Below are positions 22,322 through 32,379 of a DNA stretch of 64,000 nucleotides, one piece after another. Below the pieces are notes generated by a model. The model made no database searches, was not told the origin of the DNA, and worked only from the letters and a program-made list of their open reading frames with translations. The stretch lies in assembly GCA_022414725.1 (NCBI GenBank), contig CM039464.1, positions 58,899,136-58,963,135 of the forward strand. Direction: 5' to 3'. This stretch comes from Microglena sp. YARC (taxonomy: Eukaryota; Chlorophyta; Chlorophyceae; Chlamydomonadales; Chlamydomonadaceae). Made by a program: the position numbers and the translations under genes. Positions within the stretch are counted from its first letter, which is position 1. Every line of letters starts with the position of its first letter.

Positions 22322-22764
22322 CTACCCTCTTGAGACACAGAAATCCTGCTGCTCTGCTTGCTTGGCAATGCGTGGGCTACTCCTCAATGCCACCTTTTCC
22401 ACTCCCACCAAATCCTCATCATCACTTTCAACGTGCAGCAGCTCATTTAGTGCTGCAACTGCCTTCTTCTTGTCCTCAGCCTAAAGCCCCTTGCAGTACG
22501 ATTTTTACAGAATGCGTATTGTAGGACGCAATGGGGTTGGCAGGGCTGCGTGCAAGCAACGACACACTGCTCTGTGACCCCATCCGCGTCCAGCCCATCT
22601 TCAGAACCTTGCATCTCAGTTCGCAAGAGCTTCTTCCACTTTCCCTTCACGCTATTCAGCCGTGAAACAAGTTGGCTAGGAGTCACCTGCGCACTCATGA
22701 ACATCTGTTTGCCGTTTTTCACAAACCAAGACTTGGGCGGACTGTATACGGTTGCGGTTGCCAT
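22322..22764 (-). CDS. Two-exon gene or remnant, Myb/SANT-like DNA-binding N-terminus
   Basis: From an ATG at 22764 the first exon reads MATATVYSPPKSWFVKNGK, followed by QVTPSQLVSRLNSVKGKWKK. That pattern fits the Myb/SANT-like or MADF domains of transposon accessory proteins and some transcription factors. After a candidate acceptor (TTTAG, ending at 22481) a 53-codon exon begins AEDKKKAVAALNELL, contains an acidic run and SSPRIAKQAEQQ, and ends in TAG at 22322-22324. The donor is not certain. Unspliced, the first frame continues to 22447. A role in DNA binding is inferred from resemblance only. Its 5' side lies 76 bases from a TA-target element and its last exon is partly duplicated at 21585. 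It could be a fragment of a Harbinger-type element rather than a host gene. Confidence 0.35.
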
Positions 22765-22839
22765 TCGTGAATGATAATTACTGAGCGACACAATGCAAAA
22801 AATAATGAACGAATAATTGAGGGGCTTATCCTCGTACTA

Positions 22840-23592
22840 CCGTAGGCGCAGGAAGTATTGGCAAATGGGTTGGCAAACGACCGTTTGCCAAACTGAATTA
22901 TACCAGAACTGAGCCAGCTGGGTGGGTCGTTAGCTGCCTGGCGTTTGCCAAGTTTGTCCAACACCTTCGATTCAAACAAACTCAGTTCGACTGGTCCAGA
23001 TCGCCTTGATCGTTCCTTGCATGCACTGATTTCGAGATGCACTGAGCTGGTCGCGCCTATCGAAGGTGGTCGCGCCTGTCGAAGCTGGTCGCGCCTGTTT
23101 CACTGACTGGTTTTGAACGGCAGCGATTTGAACGCTAGTCGGATGCCACGTTTCCATGTCCCAGACCCGAAGGCGGTCCGGCCCATCAACCATTTTATCC
23201 GGGTGATTCGCCCACCGTCGTTACGTTGCATGGATCTGCTCAGAGCCTGGAATAGTACCTTTGGAGGAGTTGAGATTCTCATACCTGTCTTACAAAAAAT
23301 ACTAGTTGCACCGTCCGTCCCCTACCAAATAAAAAAACAAAAACACCACCAACAATTCTGACTCCCTCTCTCCCTGGCTAGCTGGTGATGATAAACATGT
23401 ACCAAGGGAATGTAATTTGGAAAATTACCATTTGCCAAATGTTTTCCAGGTCTAAACCTGAGTAACTTTATTCAGGACAAGTAACAATCACGTTTGCCAA
23501 GTTATTCTTGCCATTATATTTCGAGACATCAAAAATGGAAAAAAGAGCCATTTGCCAACTCTTAATCTTGCAAATTAATACTGCGCCTACGG
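22840..23592. mobile_element. TA-target terminal-inverted-repeat element, copy 1 (753 bp)
   Basis: The ends are CCGTAGGCGCAG and its perfect complement CTGCGCCTACGG, flanked by TA on each side (22838-22839 and 23593-23594). Inside each end lie several TTGGCAAA/TTTGCCAA motifs. No transposase is visible, so it is non-autonomous. A TA duplication fits Tc1/mariner-type transposases, but the terminal sequence is not one I recognise. The middle holds a short GGTCGCGCCTRTCGAAG repeat (23050-23095). Confidence 0.8.
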
Positions 23593-23849
23593 TATATAAT
23601 GTTGCGCACTGTTCCTGCCAGCCTGGCTGGGCCTGGGGTCCTGGTGCTCGCACCCTTAATCTGTGTTACCGTCGCGTTGCGTTTCCAGCCACGACAACCA
23701 GCCACGACGACGTCCTATTTCTCTTCTCTTCACCTTCACGTAGCGCTAATTTTCCGGGATTTATTATAGCGCTAGTAAGCCCTAGTAGCGCTAATAGTGC
23801 GAAGCCACTATACCCCCCCGGCCTAACCCTATTAATATGTTGTTATTAA
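23593..23849. other. Spacer, nothing recognised
   Basis: GC-mixed sequence between the TA-target element and the candidate Helitron. It contains short TAGCGCTA-type repeats at 23740-23790. Confidence 0.4.
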
Positions 23850-24463
23850 TCTATATATATAAAGAAATCATGGTCGTGGTGGTTGTGGTGGTGTCATCGC
23901 ATAACTGACTTAACTGACTTCCCGCCCAGCCATTTCCCGCCCAACAGCCAATTCCCGCTCAGCCAATTCACGCTTTTAATCCCTCCTGCTTTAACTTCTG
24001 CCTGATTGGCCTCCTGAGAATTCTGCCTTATGCAACCTTCGCCTCCTGCGTATTCTACCTGTTGCACATCCCGCCCGATTTCTCCTTTTCCCGCTTGAGT
24101 TCATCCACCTGATTTCAGTAGCGCTACAGTTCGTCTTCCTACAAGCTTTTTCCCCTGCATCTCTGCAAGACCTTTCCCTTGCGTCAAGAGACCTGTCGCT
24201 GCGCACAACGGGAGGTGACGTGGTGAGTCAGCGGACCTGTCAGAAATGTCCGGATCGCATCCATCCCATGTCACTAACTTGACTGCAAATTCTTCCCACT
24301 GTATTGAGAAACATGTCGCACCGCATTGTGCCATAGCAAGTACGCATCAAAGTTGACCGAATGAAAAATCTCGCTGAGCATTCTCGCCCTAACTTGACCG
24401 AACATCTCAAATCAGCAACTTGACTGTTGCTTTTTCCCACCGCATCAAGATACATGTCGTCGC

Positions 24464-25989
24464 CAGGGTACTTCAATTGGCCAATTTGACCAGCCCTTTA
24501 GCGCACTGGAGGAGAAAAAATCTATAAGCGCAAGGGCAAGGGCAAGCTATAAGCCCAAGGGCAAAAAAAACGCAGCGCTTTCCAAAAGCCAAAAAAAAAA
24601 CTGCGCTTTAAGCGCGCAACCGTTTTTTTTCTAGCGCTTTTCTTGTGTTGCTGGTGAACTGGTGGGGTGCCAGAGAGACTCTTGTGTGTGTGTGTGTGTG
24701 TGTGTGTGGGGGGGGGGGGGGTGGATGTGGAAACCTGTTACAAATTGGAGGTGGAAACCTGTTACAAATTGAAGGACCGGCTGAAGCATGCACGGATGGA
24801 GTGGGAGTGTCTCGTGGAGCAAGGACAGAACACCGCAAGGCCGAAGGACCGGCTAAAGCATCCAGTGCAGCCGCAATGGTTCCCTTCCGCTTTGTCGGGG
24901 ACGCAGAAACGGCAACGAATCCTGCTGCACGAAGTGGAAGGAGTTGATTTAGCCAAGAAGATATGATGGCATCCAGCAGATTCCAGGACATAGGTTGCAA
25001 CTCGATAAGCAAACACACACAGATACAGCTCGATCAAATTATGTACCCAAGCAATCGAACTTACTGGCCCAGTACTTCTTGGTCTTCGCTGTCAGGACCC
25101 CAGCGGTCTTGGCCTTCTTCGTCGGGTTATCCTGCTTGCCCATCGCAGCAGTAGGGGCGACTAGGAGAGCGGTAGGGGTGACTAGGAGAGCAACAGAGGC
25201 GAGCAGCAGAGGCGACAGGCGAGTAGAGCAGGAAGGAGGAGGCGGAAAGGAAGAGAGAGAGGAGGAGCAGGAGGAGAAGAGTAAAAAGAAGGTGGCGGAG
25301 GAGAAGTGAGGAGCGAGGACTCCGACTTGGCGACTGGGCGACGAGGAGTCGAGGACAAGGACTGCACAAGGGGGAAAGGAAAAGTTTAGACACTTGACGT
25401 TCCCAGGAATTCGGCAGGTCACAACTCAACAAGCTGAAAGAGTACTCGACTTATCGATTCAGACGCAATCGAACTTACGTGTGGTGGGTTAGAAGGAGCC
25501 TATCAGACTTGAGCAGTTAGCTGTGACGAAATGGCAACAGATGAGCAGCAGATGAGCAGGGGCGAGGAACGGAAGCGTTGAATAAGCCCAGAGATATGAT
25601 TTTGACGTAACCGCACTCTGCCGGGTGTTGGTTTTAACAGTCCAGAATACGGTTGTTTCCGTTAGCGTTCAAGTTGCACGGTCGATGGCTCGCCGCGTGC
25701 TACTACAGTGCTACCCAGTCAGGATGGCTGCCTGTCACACTATTTGAATCCCACCCCTTGAGTCACTCAGTCAGTCACTCAATGAGTCAGTGATTGTCAC
25801 TCAAAAATTGAGAAAGCGCACAGGGGGACTGCGGTTTCAGCGCTTTCTGTGAGAGACTGAAAAGAGGAAAGCGCACTGGTGTTCAAAAAGACAGCGCGCT
25901 AAGCGCACAGGGGTTGCAAAAATCTGCACTATAGCGCGCAAGGGTGTCAAAAAGTCAGCGCTCAAAAGCGCGCGCTTTGAAGTACCCTG
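24464..25989. mobile_element. hAT-like non-autonomous transposon, copy 1 (1526 bp)
   Basis: The terminal inverted repeat is CAGGGTACTTCAA with its complement at the right end. It is flanked by a perfect 8-bp duplication GTCGTCGC (24456-24463 and 25990-25997); both features are typical of hAT elements. Subterminal regions are rich in AGCGC/GCGCT. It is about 95% similar to 61958-63488. No transposase domain is present. A (GT)n and G run lies at 24690-24722. Confidence 0.85.
25065..25143 (-). CDS. Short exon candidate inside hAT-like copy 1
   Basis: On - an ATG at 25143 opens MGKQDNPTKKAKTAG followed by a Lys-rich part ending KKYWA, directly before a strong donor GTAAGTTCG. Copy 2 keeps the same start, Lys-rich composition and donor (62565-62646). 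A second similar donor (CACGTAAGTTCGATTG) lies upstream near 25470 on -. It could be the first coding exon of a decayed transposase gene or captured host sequence. No acceptor or domain is established. Confidence 0.3.
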
Positions 25990-26329
25990 GTCGTCGCTGT
26001 GCGTTGTGCGATAGCGAGCACGCGGCAAAGTTGAATGGATGAACCTAGCGATGTTTCCAAGTCTCAGATCGAGTTGACTTCGGGAGCAGTTGCGGTGAAC
26101 AGGATTGTTCTTCGGCCGAACTGAATACATGCTCGCTAAGAAGAAGCTTTAGTTATGTACAGTTGCGATTGCGCAGGTTCAGCTTTTTCAGTGGGGTCGA
26201 CTATCGATCACAGCTGAGGTGGCAGGGAAGCAGGTCCGATGCTTTTAGCGGAGTTTGATGGTGCGCAAACGTTGTCGATGCTCATCGTCCCGTTTGCCTT
26301 TCAGCTATGGCAAAGCCCACAGCTGAAGT

Positions 26330-26560
26330 GGAGGGGGGTAGATTTGGAGTATGTGTGTGCTGGTGGGTGCATGTAGGAGGGAGGGGAGGGATGAGAGTGG
26401 GGAGAGGGTGGGGGCTGGTGGGATGGCTGGGGTGGGGGAAGGGATGTAGTCAGGAAATATGTCAGGAAGAGTAAGGGAGTATGTTTGTGGGCGGGGGTAC
26501 ATGGTTGGGTGGGGGTGGGGGTGGAGATAACTAGGGGGGGGGGGGGGAGGGGGGCGGCGG
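26330..26560. repeat. G-rich low-complexity tract
   Basis: Mostly GGGGTGGG-type sequence with a 14-G run at 26534-26547. Reverse-strand ORFs here are compositional artefacts. Confidence 0.8.
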
Positions 26561-26832
26561 GAGTACGGTGGTGTTTGTGTGCTTGTGGTAGCACAAGGGA
26601 GACCATCGCAAGGGATATGCGTCCGTCAATGTTCTAAGTTGCATGTACTGCAGAGAAAACCGTTTTGCAACCCAGCCCAAACCAGGTGTGGCCAACGGGA
26701 GGGAAGGGTGGAGGGGGCGGATAATGGTTTGGTGGTGGTGGTGTGTGAATGGGTGGGGGCTTCAAGAATAAACCATTATGTAACCAGCCCCAAATAGGTG
26801 TGGCCAAAGGCCAAACGGGCACCGTACTATGA

Positions 26833-26836
<4 letters not shown>

Positions 26837-26878
<42 letters not shown>
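26837..26878. repeat. Poly(G) run of about 40 bases
   Basis: Uninterrupted G within the 3' part of the candidate Helitron. Its true length is uncertain because such runs assemble poorly. Confidence 0.85.
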
Positions 26879-26879
<1 letters not shown>

Positions 26880-26991
26880 CCTCGTGAGAGTAGATGTGGC
26901 CACCGGCCACACGGGCCACCATACTAGTATATATATAATATGTTGTTATATATATGTTGTGATTAATATTGTATAATATGTTGTGCAATCC

Positions 26992-27187
26992 TTTCAGAAT
27001 GAGGACCACATAGACATCCCTAACAATGCTAGCGTGACCATTACCCTGACCAATACTCTCAGAATGAGGACCAAATAGTCATCCCTAACAATGCTAGCGT
27101 GACCATTACCCTGACCAATACTCTCAGAATGAGGACCACATAGACATACCTAACAATGCTTTCGTGACCATTACCCTGACCAATACT
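26992..27187. repeat. Three tandem copies of a 64-65-bp unit
   Basis: TCAGAATGAGGACC recurs at 26994, 27059 and 27123, with GCGTGACCATTACCCTGACC in each unit. Confidence 0.9.
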
Positions 27188-27379
27188 AAGAGTGCGTGCA
27201 TACACTGCTGACACCAGTAAATCCCCCGTCTCATCCTGCTTTGATTAAAAAACATGCACAAAATACCATTGCCATATGCTAGATCATATAGCATATGCTA
27301 TGGTGTGGTACTCTTGAAACCAGCATGGTATTGGCGATTATATCAACTGTTTCAGTGGCAACAGCATGTACAAGTCTTA
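27188..27379. other. Unassigned spacer
   Basis: No gene seen. A small imperfect palindrome around GCATATGC lies at 27277-27300. Confidence 0.4.
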
Positions 27380-27723
27380 TGTAACGGTACAGAACCCTTC
27401 ACGGGTACTCTGGCCGTCCAGCAAGGCATACGGGTACACCGTACCCGTAAGCCACATGACGAACGCACGTGATACAGTACCATACCCATGTACTGCCTCA
27501 TCGCTCTCAACGCGCACGTTGAACACATAGACACGAGCACCTCAGGACGAACCCTTCTACTACTCCCACGAAGACGTTCTACCTCGAGCTACTCTACATC
27601 CCTACCTAGGTAACCCTTATACCTGTTAGCATACGCATATCAACATACACGCACCCATACATCACGTAGCACGTTACACTAGATTAACCCATCAAGCTGC
27701 TAGGAGCATCCTGAGCTGTTACA
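27380..27723 (+). repeat. Chromo-C LTR, 344 bp
   Basis: It begins TGTAACGGTACAGAACCC and ends GAGCTGTTACA, with TGTAAC/GTTACA inverted ends. It shares long blocks with the complement of 39658-40002. Flanking 5-mers (TCTTA and CTGGT) differ, so it is not a simple solo LTR. Confidence 0.8.
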
Positions 27724-27724
27724 C

Positions 27725-27736
27725 TGGTCACGGAGC
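27725..27736 (+). promoter_or_regulatory. Chromo-C primer binding site
   Basis: TGGTCACGGAGC matches 9 of 12 positions of TGGTATCAGAGC, the complement of the initiator-Met tRNA 3' end commonly used by Gypsy elements. One base separates it from the LTR. Confidence 0.45.
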
Positions 27737-28162
27737 TGGTTTCGTTCCTAGGGACCTCACACATACGCATACGCGCACGTACGAAGTTCTTCCTTCGAAT
27801 TAAACGCACCAGCCAGTACATCTTGGCGGCTTTTCTGGCATTTGCTGCTCTTCGAATTGCTTTCTGCACTGTCCTGTAGTTACGTTTGCACTGGGAGCCT
27901 TTTCGGTTCTCGCGGAGTTCTATCCTGTTAGGTTCGACCCACCCTGTGCTGTATTTGGCCTATCTTGCATGGGCGTTCTCCCATAGCTTGCCTTGACCTT
28001 GCATGGCCTACGTCCTCAATTCTCAACGACGCATCCTGGCCTTCTGGTCATAGCCTCTAAGGCTGCATTCGTGAGCTTTGACCTCGCGGTTTCTTCCATC
28101 GCGCAGCATCGGCTCCAGTTGACACCTGAGCCATACCTGCTTTAATTAATGTACCTCATGAG

Positions 28163-28528
28163 TGTGACAGCTCAGAAGCAACGGCGGAAGAACTGCTTAC
28201 ACAAGGGGAGATAATAGCTAGAGGGACGGGAACTTAGCCTAAGGTTCGGAGGTCGAGTTAGTAGCTTGAGGATACTACGTTACTAACATAGTTAGTTATT
28301 AAGTATGGTAAGGGATGTAGGTTGCTCTCGAAGGCTCGTCAGTTGGTATAATGATGATGGCCGTGAAGAGAGCAATCCGATATTGTAAGGCAGCCGGCAG
28401 GCGTGAGAGAGGCAGTACATGAGGAAGTACAGTCTCTTCGTGCGTACGCTGTTACTTAGACCAGAGGTATGACTGTACCTAAAGGTCTAATAACGGTCAG
28501 AGCCTGTGAAGGAGTCTGTACAGTTACA
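28163..28528 (-). repeat. Chromo-A 3' LTR, 366 bp
   Basis: Read on - it begins TGTAACTGTACAGACTCC and ends GAGCTGTCACA. It has the same termini and structure as the LTRs at 27380 and 39658 but is diverged in the middle. Confidence 0.8.
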
Positions 28529-28541
28529 CTCCCCCCCTCCA
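28529..28541 (-). promoter_or_regulatory. Chromo-A polypurine tract
   Basis: On - GGAGGGGGGGAG directly precedes the LTR start TGTAAC. This is the plus-strand primer for cDNA synthesis. Chromo-B has the same at 40003-40013. Confidence 0.8.
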
Positions 28542-28689
28542 TGAAGAGATGCGGACCCCGCATCTATTGGAGGGAAGGAAAAGGTGAAACACCTAAACGA
28601 CACGTGCGTGGGCTCGAAATATACTTGCAGAACACAAGTTGGTTCCGGAGGAGACCATTTAACATCCCTTTCGTGCCAACTCCGGATCC

Positions 28690-28829
28690 TTAAACGGAAG
28701 GATTCTTGCGTTTCGTGCGAGAGCCGGTACGATAGTCGCGGTCTTTTTGAGACCGTTGCAGCCAATCTGTAACAATCTGGGGCGACTTCTTATCGATGTC
28801 CTTGGCGGATTCCCAAGTGTCTTGTTCGA
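28690..28829 (-). pseudogene. Chromo-A Pol C-terminus: second half of the chromodomain
   Basis: On - from 28829 the frame reads GIEQDTWE and continues through a helix ending at IVTDWLQR, then a basic tail (SRTKRKN) and a natural TAA at 28690-28692. This is the C-terminal part of a chromodomain, which tethers chromovirus integrase to modified histones. It is separated from its first half by the 1.9-kb TA-target element. Chromo-B carries the equivalent (GIEQDTWELAKAVK). Positions 28541-28689 are 3' untranslated. Confidence 0.82.
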
Positions 28830-29028
28830 TACCGTATGCGCCTTAAGTATTGGCAAACGGTCTGGCAAACGACACTTTGCCAAACCGGTTTAGGGGACCA
28901 CCTTGAGACCGCTCCAGGTGGTTGGCCTTTGCCAAGATACGGTTACCATGGTACTTTACGGTACACAGGTTTGAATTCTTTTAACCTCGGACAAAAAGCA
29001 ACGGTCGAGTTCATAGCATCAGAGAAGC

Positions 29029-29330
29029 GTGCTCCATGTTGCCCCGCGACTCCTCGAAGAGGCGGCCAGCCGTTCTGAAGCTTGCTCCCGAAGCGCGAAA
29101 GGGTCAGCTTGGTATAGCTCGTTTTTTGCGTCCTTAGACTGCCCAAGATGTGCATCGACAACGAGAAGCTACAGCCACGAGGAAGGAAGAAGAAGCCCTG
29201 AAGAAGGCCGCGCTGCTGTCCTTGCCGTCCAATCAGAGCAAGCTAAAGTGGACAAGCAGCTAGAGAAGGTCAACCGAACGCGGGGCAAGAACTCTGGTCG
29301 AGATGTGATGGCAGGGAAGAGCCAGGTATG
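29029..29330 (+). other. Exon-like open segment inside the TA-target element
   Basis: A frame open from upstream to 29412 contains a charged helical part (EQAKVDKQLEKVNRTRGK) followed by a donor-like CAG|GTATG at 29326. A later segment after an acceptor-like CCCCTTACAG (29787) is also open (29806-30051), with PEDDQPTEEPAGAESGDDD. The pattern suggests fragments of a host gene carried within the element. No domain is recognised and the link is inference. Confidence 0.3.
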
Positions 29331-29392
29331 TATTTCTGTTGCTGCTCCTGCTTTCGTGCTGCTTCGGCCTGCTGCTGTACCTGCTCCTGAAG

Positions 29393-29650
29393 CTCCGGTT
29401 TGGCTGACTTGACGATCGATCGCTTGCTCCTCATTGACGTTGATCTGCTGCTGTCGGTTTGCTGCTGTCCCTGCCCCTGAAGCTCCTGTTTGGCTGACTT
29501 GTCGATCGCTTGGTCTTCATACACATTGACCTGCTGCTGTCGGTTTCCTGCCGTCCCTTCTCCCGAAGCTCCTGTTTGGCTGACTTGTCGATCGCTTGGT
29601 CTCCATACACGTTGACCTGCTGCTGTCGGTTTGCTGCTGTCCCTTCTCCT
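29393..29650. repeat. About 80-bp tandem repeat, three copies
   Basis: Units contain TGGCTGACTTGTCGATCGCT, then CATTGACCTGCTGCTGTCGG, then GCTGCTGTCCCT. They recur near 29400, 29490 and 29575. Confidence 0.85.
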
Positions 29651-30727
29651 GATCCTTCCGATCGTGATCATGCTGCCCCTGCTGCAGCTGTCGGTCTTTA
29701 CTCGTCCATCGTTCCACGATTCTGAATTCCCCCCTCTCCCCCCCCCCCGCCCCCCCCCCCCCCCCCCTCCTTCTCTCCCCTTACAGGTCAACGTCTTTTC
29801 TGCTCTTGCTGTGGCTGCCACTCCTCCTGTCGCTGCTGCCTCTCCTGCCAGAGCTCCTGCTGTGGCTGCAACTCCTTCTGCCGCTGTTGCCACTCCTGTC
29901 AACCCCCCTGCTGCCAGAGGATGACCAACCCACTGAAGAGCCCGCTGGGGCTGAGAGTGGTGATGACGACGCAGACTTGCTGGGATGCAAGAACTGTCGA
30001 TTTCCCCCCTTAGGGAGGATGTGCTATGTGCAAGAGGTTGAGCACAGCTGATGAGGGGCCGTCTGATGCATGGACTGATAGTGAAGAGGCACGAGGAACT
30101 GGCTCTGTCTGACTGAGTCCCCTCATGCCATGGTCGGGCAGATCTCTTTAGCCTATTTGGCTACCATTGGATAAATAAATATTCTGATGATGAGAGGCGC
30201 ATGGGCAGACTAGGTAGTATGATGAGAAAGTTTAGAGTGAACACTGCCTAGCGAGAACTGTGTTTCTCTCCTACATTTTCCTTTTTTCTGCCGTAGACAT
30301 GGTTTTTACTGTCGAGACAAGGGCCAAGCCTATGATATTCTTGATGCTTATGCACACAATTATTCATTTGAGTCTGGATTGAATTGAATCTGGTTTGAAT
30401 TTTAAAAATGCAGGACGGTACCATGACCTTGAACTTGGTTACATGGATATAGCCAGCAATTTGGCTTGCTGGGACCATATACCGGTCTGGCTAATAAGCC
30501 CCAGCAAGTTTGATACTCTTTCTATGATTGTTACATGGTTTATGGTCTGGTTGCTGGGAAATGTAACAAAAACGTGTAAGCAAAAAGTAATTTGCCAAAT
30601 GAATTCCAAGTCTGCACTTGAGACATTTGCCAAGTTAGTTTTACCATGGTTTTCTGAGACCCACTTTTTGGGGAAAAATGATTTTTGCCAATACTTAATC
30701 TTGCCAATACTTCAGGCGCGTACGGTA

Positions 30728-32055
30728 CCGTATCCCGTCCAACGGATGAGGTATTCCTCTCGGCGTTTGGACGAGTTTTTAATCACGCGCGATTTCTGGC
30801 GCATGATACATTCTGCTGTCCAAGTGGGCGAACCATCGGTGTCGAACTCTAAGGGCTGACCGAGGTGCGATTGACCGTCAGAGTGCCAAGGTTTGAGAAG
30901 GCCGACATGGAACACCGTATGAAGCTTCATCATTTTTGGTAGGTCCAGGCGACACGCGGTAACTTGTCGGACGTCCTGAGTGACTTCGTGTCGCGGACCA
31001 ATTACTCCAGAAATTGTATATGGTCCAACCCAGCGAGGGACAAATTTAGGCTTGCCTGTTGCCTTGAATTTCATATTTCTGGTGGAAAGGAGGACCTGTT
31101 CTCCAATTGAAAACGTCACTTTGCGGCGACGCGTGTCGTAATTCGCTTTTTGCCTACTTTGGGCTGCCTTCAGGCAGTCTGCAATGGTTTTGGCGGTCAA
31201 TGTGGGATGCCCACCATGACTTAGCAGCTGGGCATTTAAAGTCTACCTCAGCGGCCATGGGGGTAAGAGGGTCATAACCCAAGTACGCACGAAACAGGGT
31301 ATTTTGGATAGATTCCTGCCACGAGTTGTTAATAGCTAAGTCAACAAGAGCCAACGATTGGTCCCAATCATCGTGGTAAGGACCGACGTGATGGCGAATC
31401 ATATCCTCGATAACGCGATTCATACGCTCCGTTTGACCGTCGGTTTGAGGGTGGAAAGCGGTCACAAAAGCCTGTCGTGTTCCCATGAGGCGCTGAAGTT
31501 CTGAGCCGAAATGGCCTGTGAACCGGGCGTCTTGATCACTGAGCAGCTTCTTAGGGATGCCGTGGTGGTGGACCACTGTGTCCGGATAAATAGCAGCAAA
31601 GCCAACAGCCGAAACTGTAGTCGAACATGGTGCGACATGCACCATTTTGGACAGCTTGTCCACGAAAACGGCAATAGCATCATGACCCGAAGTCGTAGGA
31701 GGCAGAGCTGTTATCAAATCGGTGCTAACACAATCCCAAAATTGCAAAGGGATCTCTACCGGGACCAATGTGCCACCTGGCTTCAAATTGCCTGGCTTGT
31801 TGGTTTGACACGAATGGCAACGTTTGATGAACTCTTTGACGTCGTCAGTGACACCATCCCAAGTGAAAGTACGGGTGACCAGCTCGAGTGTTTTCGTGCG
31901 ACCGCAATGTCCCATATAAATCGGATCATCCTGTTCACGGATGATATCTTGCTTGAGAGTGCGGTTGTTCGGGACACACAAGTAATCTCGTCCGGGTTTG
32001 GATTTTTTGAACCAAAACCCGTCGCGTGAGAAATTGTCCCGCAGACGTTTGTGAC
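30728..32055 (-). pseudogene. Chromo-A integrase and first half of the chromodomain
   Basis: Read on -, the zinc-binding region (HCGRTKTLELV with CHSCQTNKPG) precedes the integrase core: STDLITALPP, LLSDQDARFTGHF and DGQTERMNR carry the D,D,E residues. A C-terminal GPY-type region (VGPYTISGVIGP) leads to a chromodomain start (EEYLIRWTGYG), where the TA-target element interrupts it. A frame change near 31190-31200 separates the 275-codon core (31981-31154) from the 162-codon C-terminal frame (31200-30712). The upstream end is continuous across Copia-2 into RNase H. Confidence 0.85.
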
Positions 32056-32379
32056 TATCAGCTTGAAATCACTCCGGTAGAGTGGACAGTAGATTAAAGC
32101 AGCGGAACAGACGCACCAATCTATACACGGAGACAAGGATAACGTTACAGACACAGGAGACCCATAAAGGGGCACCTGTGGTGAAAGGAGGCGGTAGACA
32201 GGAACCTAACAGGGTACAGATCAGACCGGAGACGTAGGTGACAGGAAGCTGCCACTGAGTCATCTCAAGATGACTCAGTCCCACGGGAAGCTGGCTCAGG
32301 AGAGCCGATAGTTCTAAGGGAGTACATAAGTAGTCACCAAGTCATAAAACGCGTGAGAGCACCGCTATACATGCTGATA
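32056..32379 (-). repeat. Copia-2 3' LTR, 324 bp
   Basis: Read on - it begins TATCAGCATG and ends AGCTGATA, with a 7-bp inverted terminal repeat. A TATA-like GTATAGATT sits near the 3' part. Confidence 0.95.

Larger units (their letters stand above)
23850..26927 (+). mobile_element. Candidate Helitron, interrupted by a hAT-like element
   Basis: The 5' end TCTATATATATAAAG follows A, and the 3' end CATACTAG precedes T. This fits rolling-circle elements (5' TC, 3' CTRR, inserted between A and T, no target duplication). About 15 bases before the CTAG lies a hairpin GTGGCCACCGGCCAC. A near-copy of this terminus (TGTGGCCAAAGGCCA then GGGCACCGTACTA) lies upstream at about 26799-26830, as in Helitrons with doubled 3' ends. 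Without the 1.5-kb hAT-like insert it is about 1.55 kb and has no Rep/helicase, so it is non-autonomous. Termini alone support the call. Confidence 0.45.
27380..28162 (+). mobile_element. Chromovirus 5' LTR with leader (Chromo-C), truncated
   Basis: An LTR of the same family as that at 39658-40002, in the opposite orientation, is followed one base later by a primer-site-like TGGTCACGGAGC and then 430 bp of non-coding leader. The leader stops where the 3' LTR of Chromo-A begins (28163), so it was probably cut by that element. Its distal part is also present at 6749-7000. Confidence 0.6.
28832..30725. mobile_element. TA-target terminal-inverted-repeat element, copy 2 (1894 bp)
   Basis: The ends CCGTATGCGCCTTAAG and the complement of CTTCAGGCGCGTACGG match at 14 of 16 positions, and TA is duplicated (28830-28831 and 30726-30727). 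TTGGCAAA/TTTGCCAA motifs cluster at both ends as in copy 1. It inserted in a Gly-Ile codon pair of the Chromo-A chromodomain. The interior differs completely from copy 1. It holds exon-like sequence, an 80-bp tandem repeat and a C run (29733-29768), but no transposase. Confidence 0.85.
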
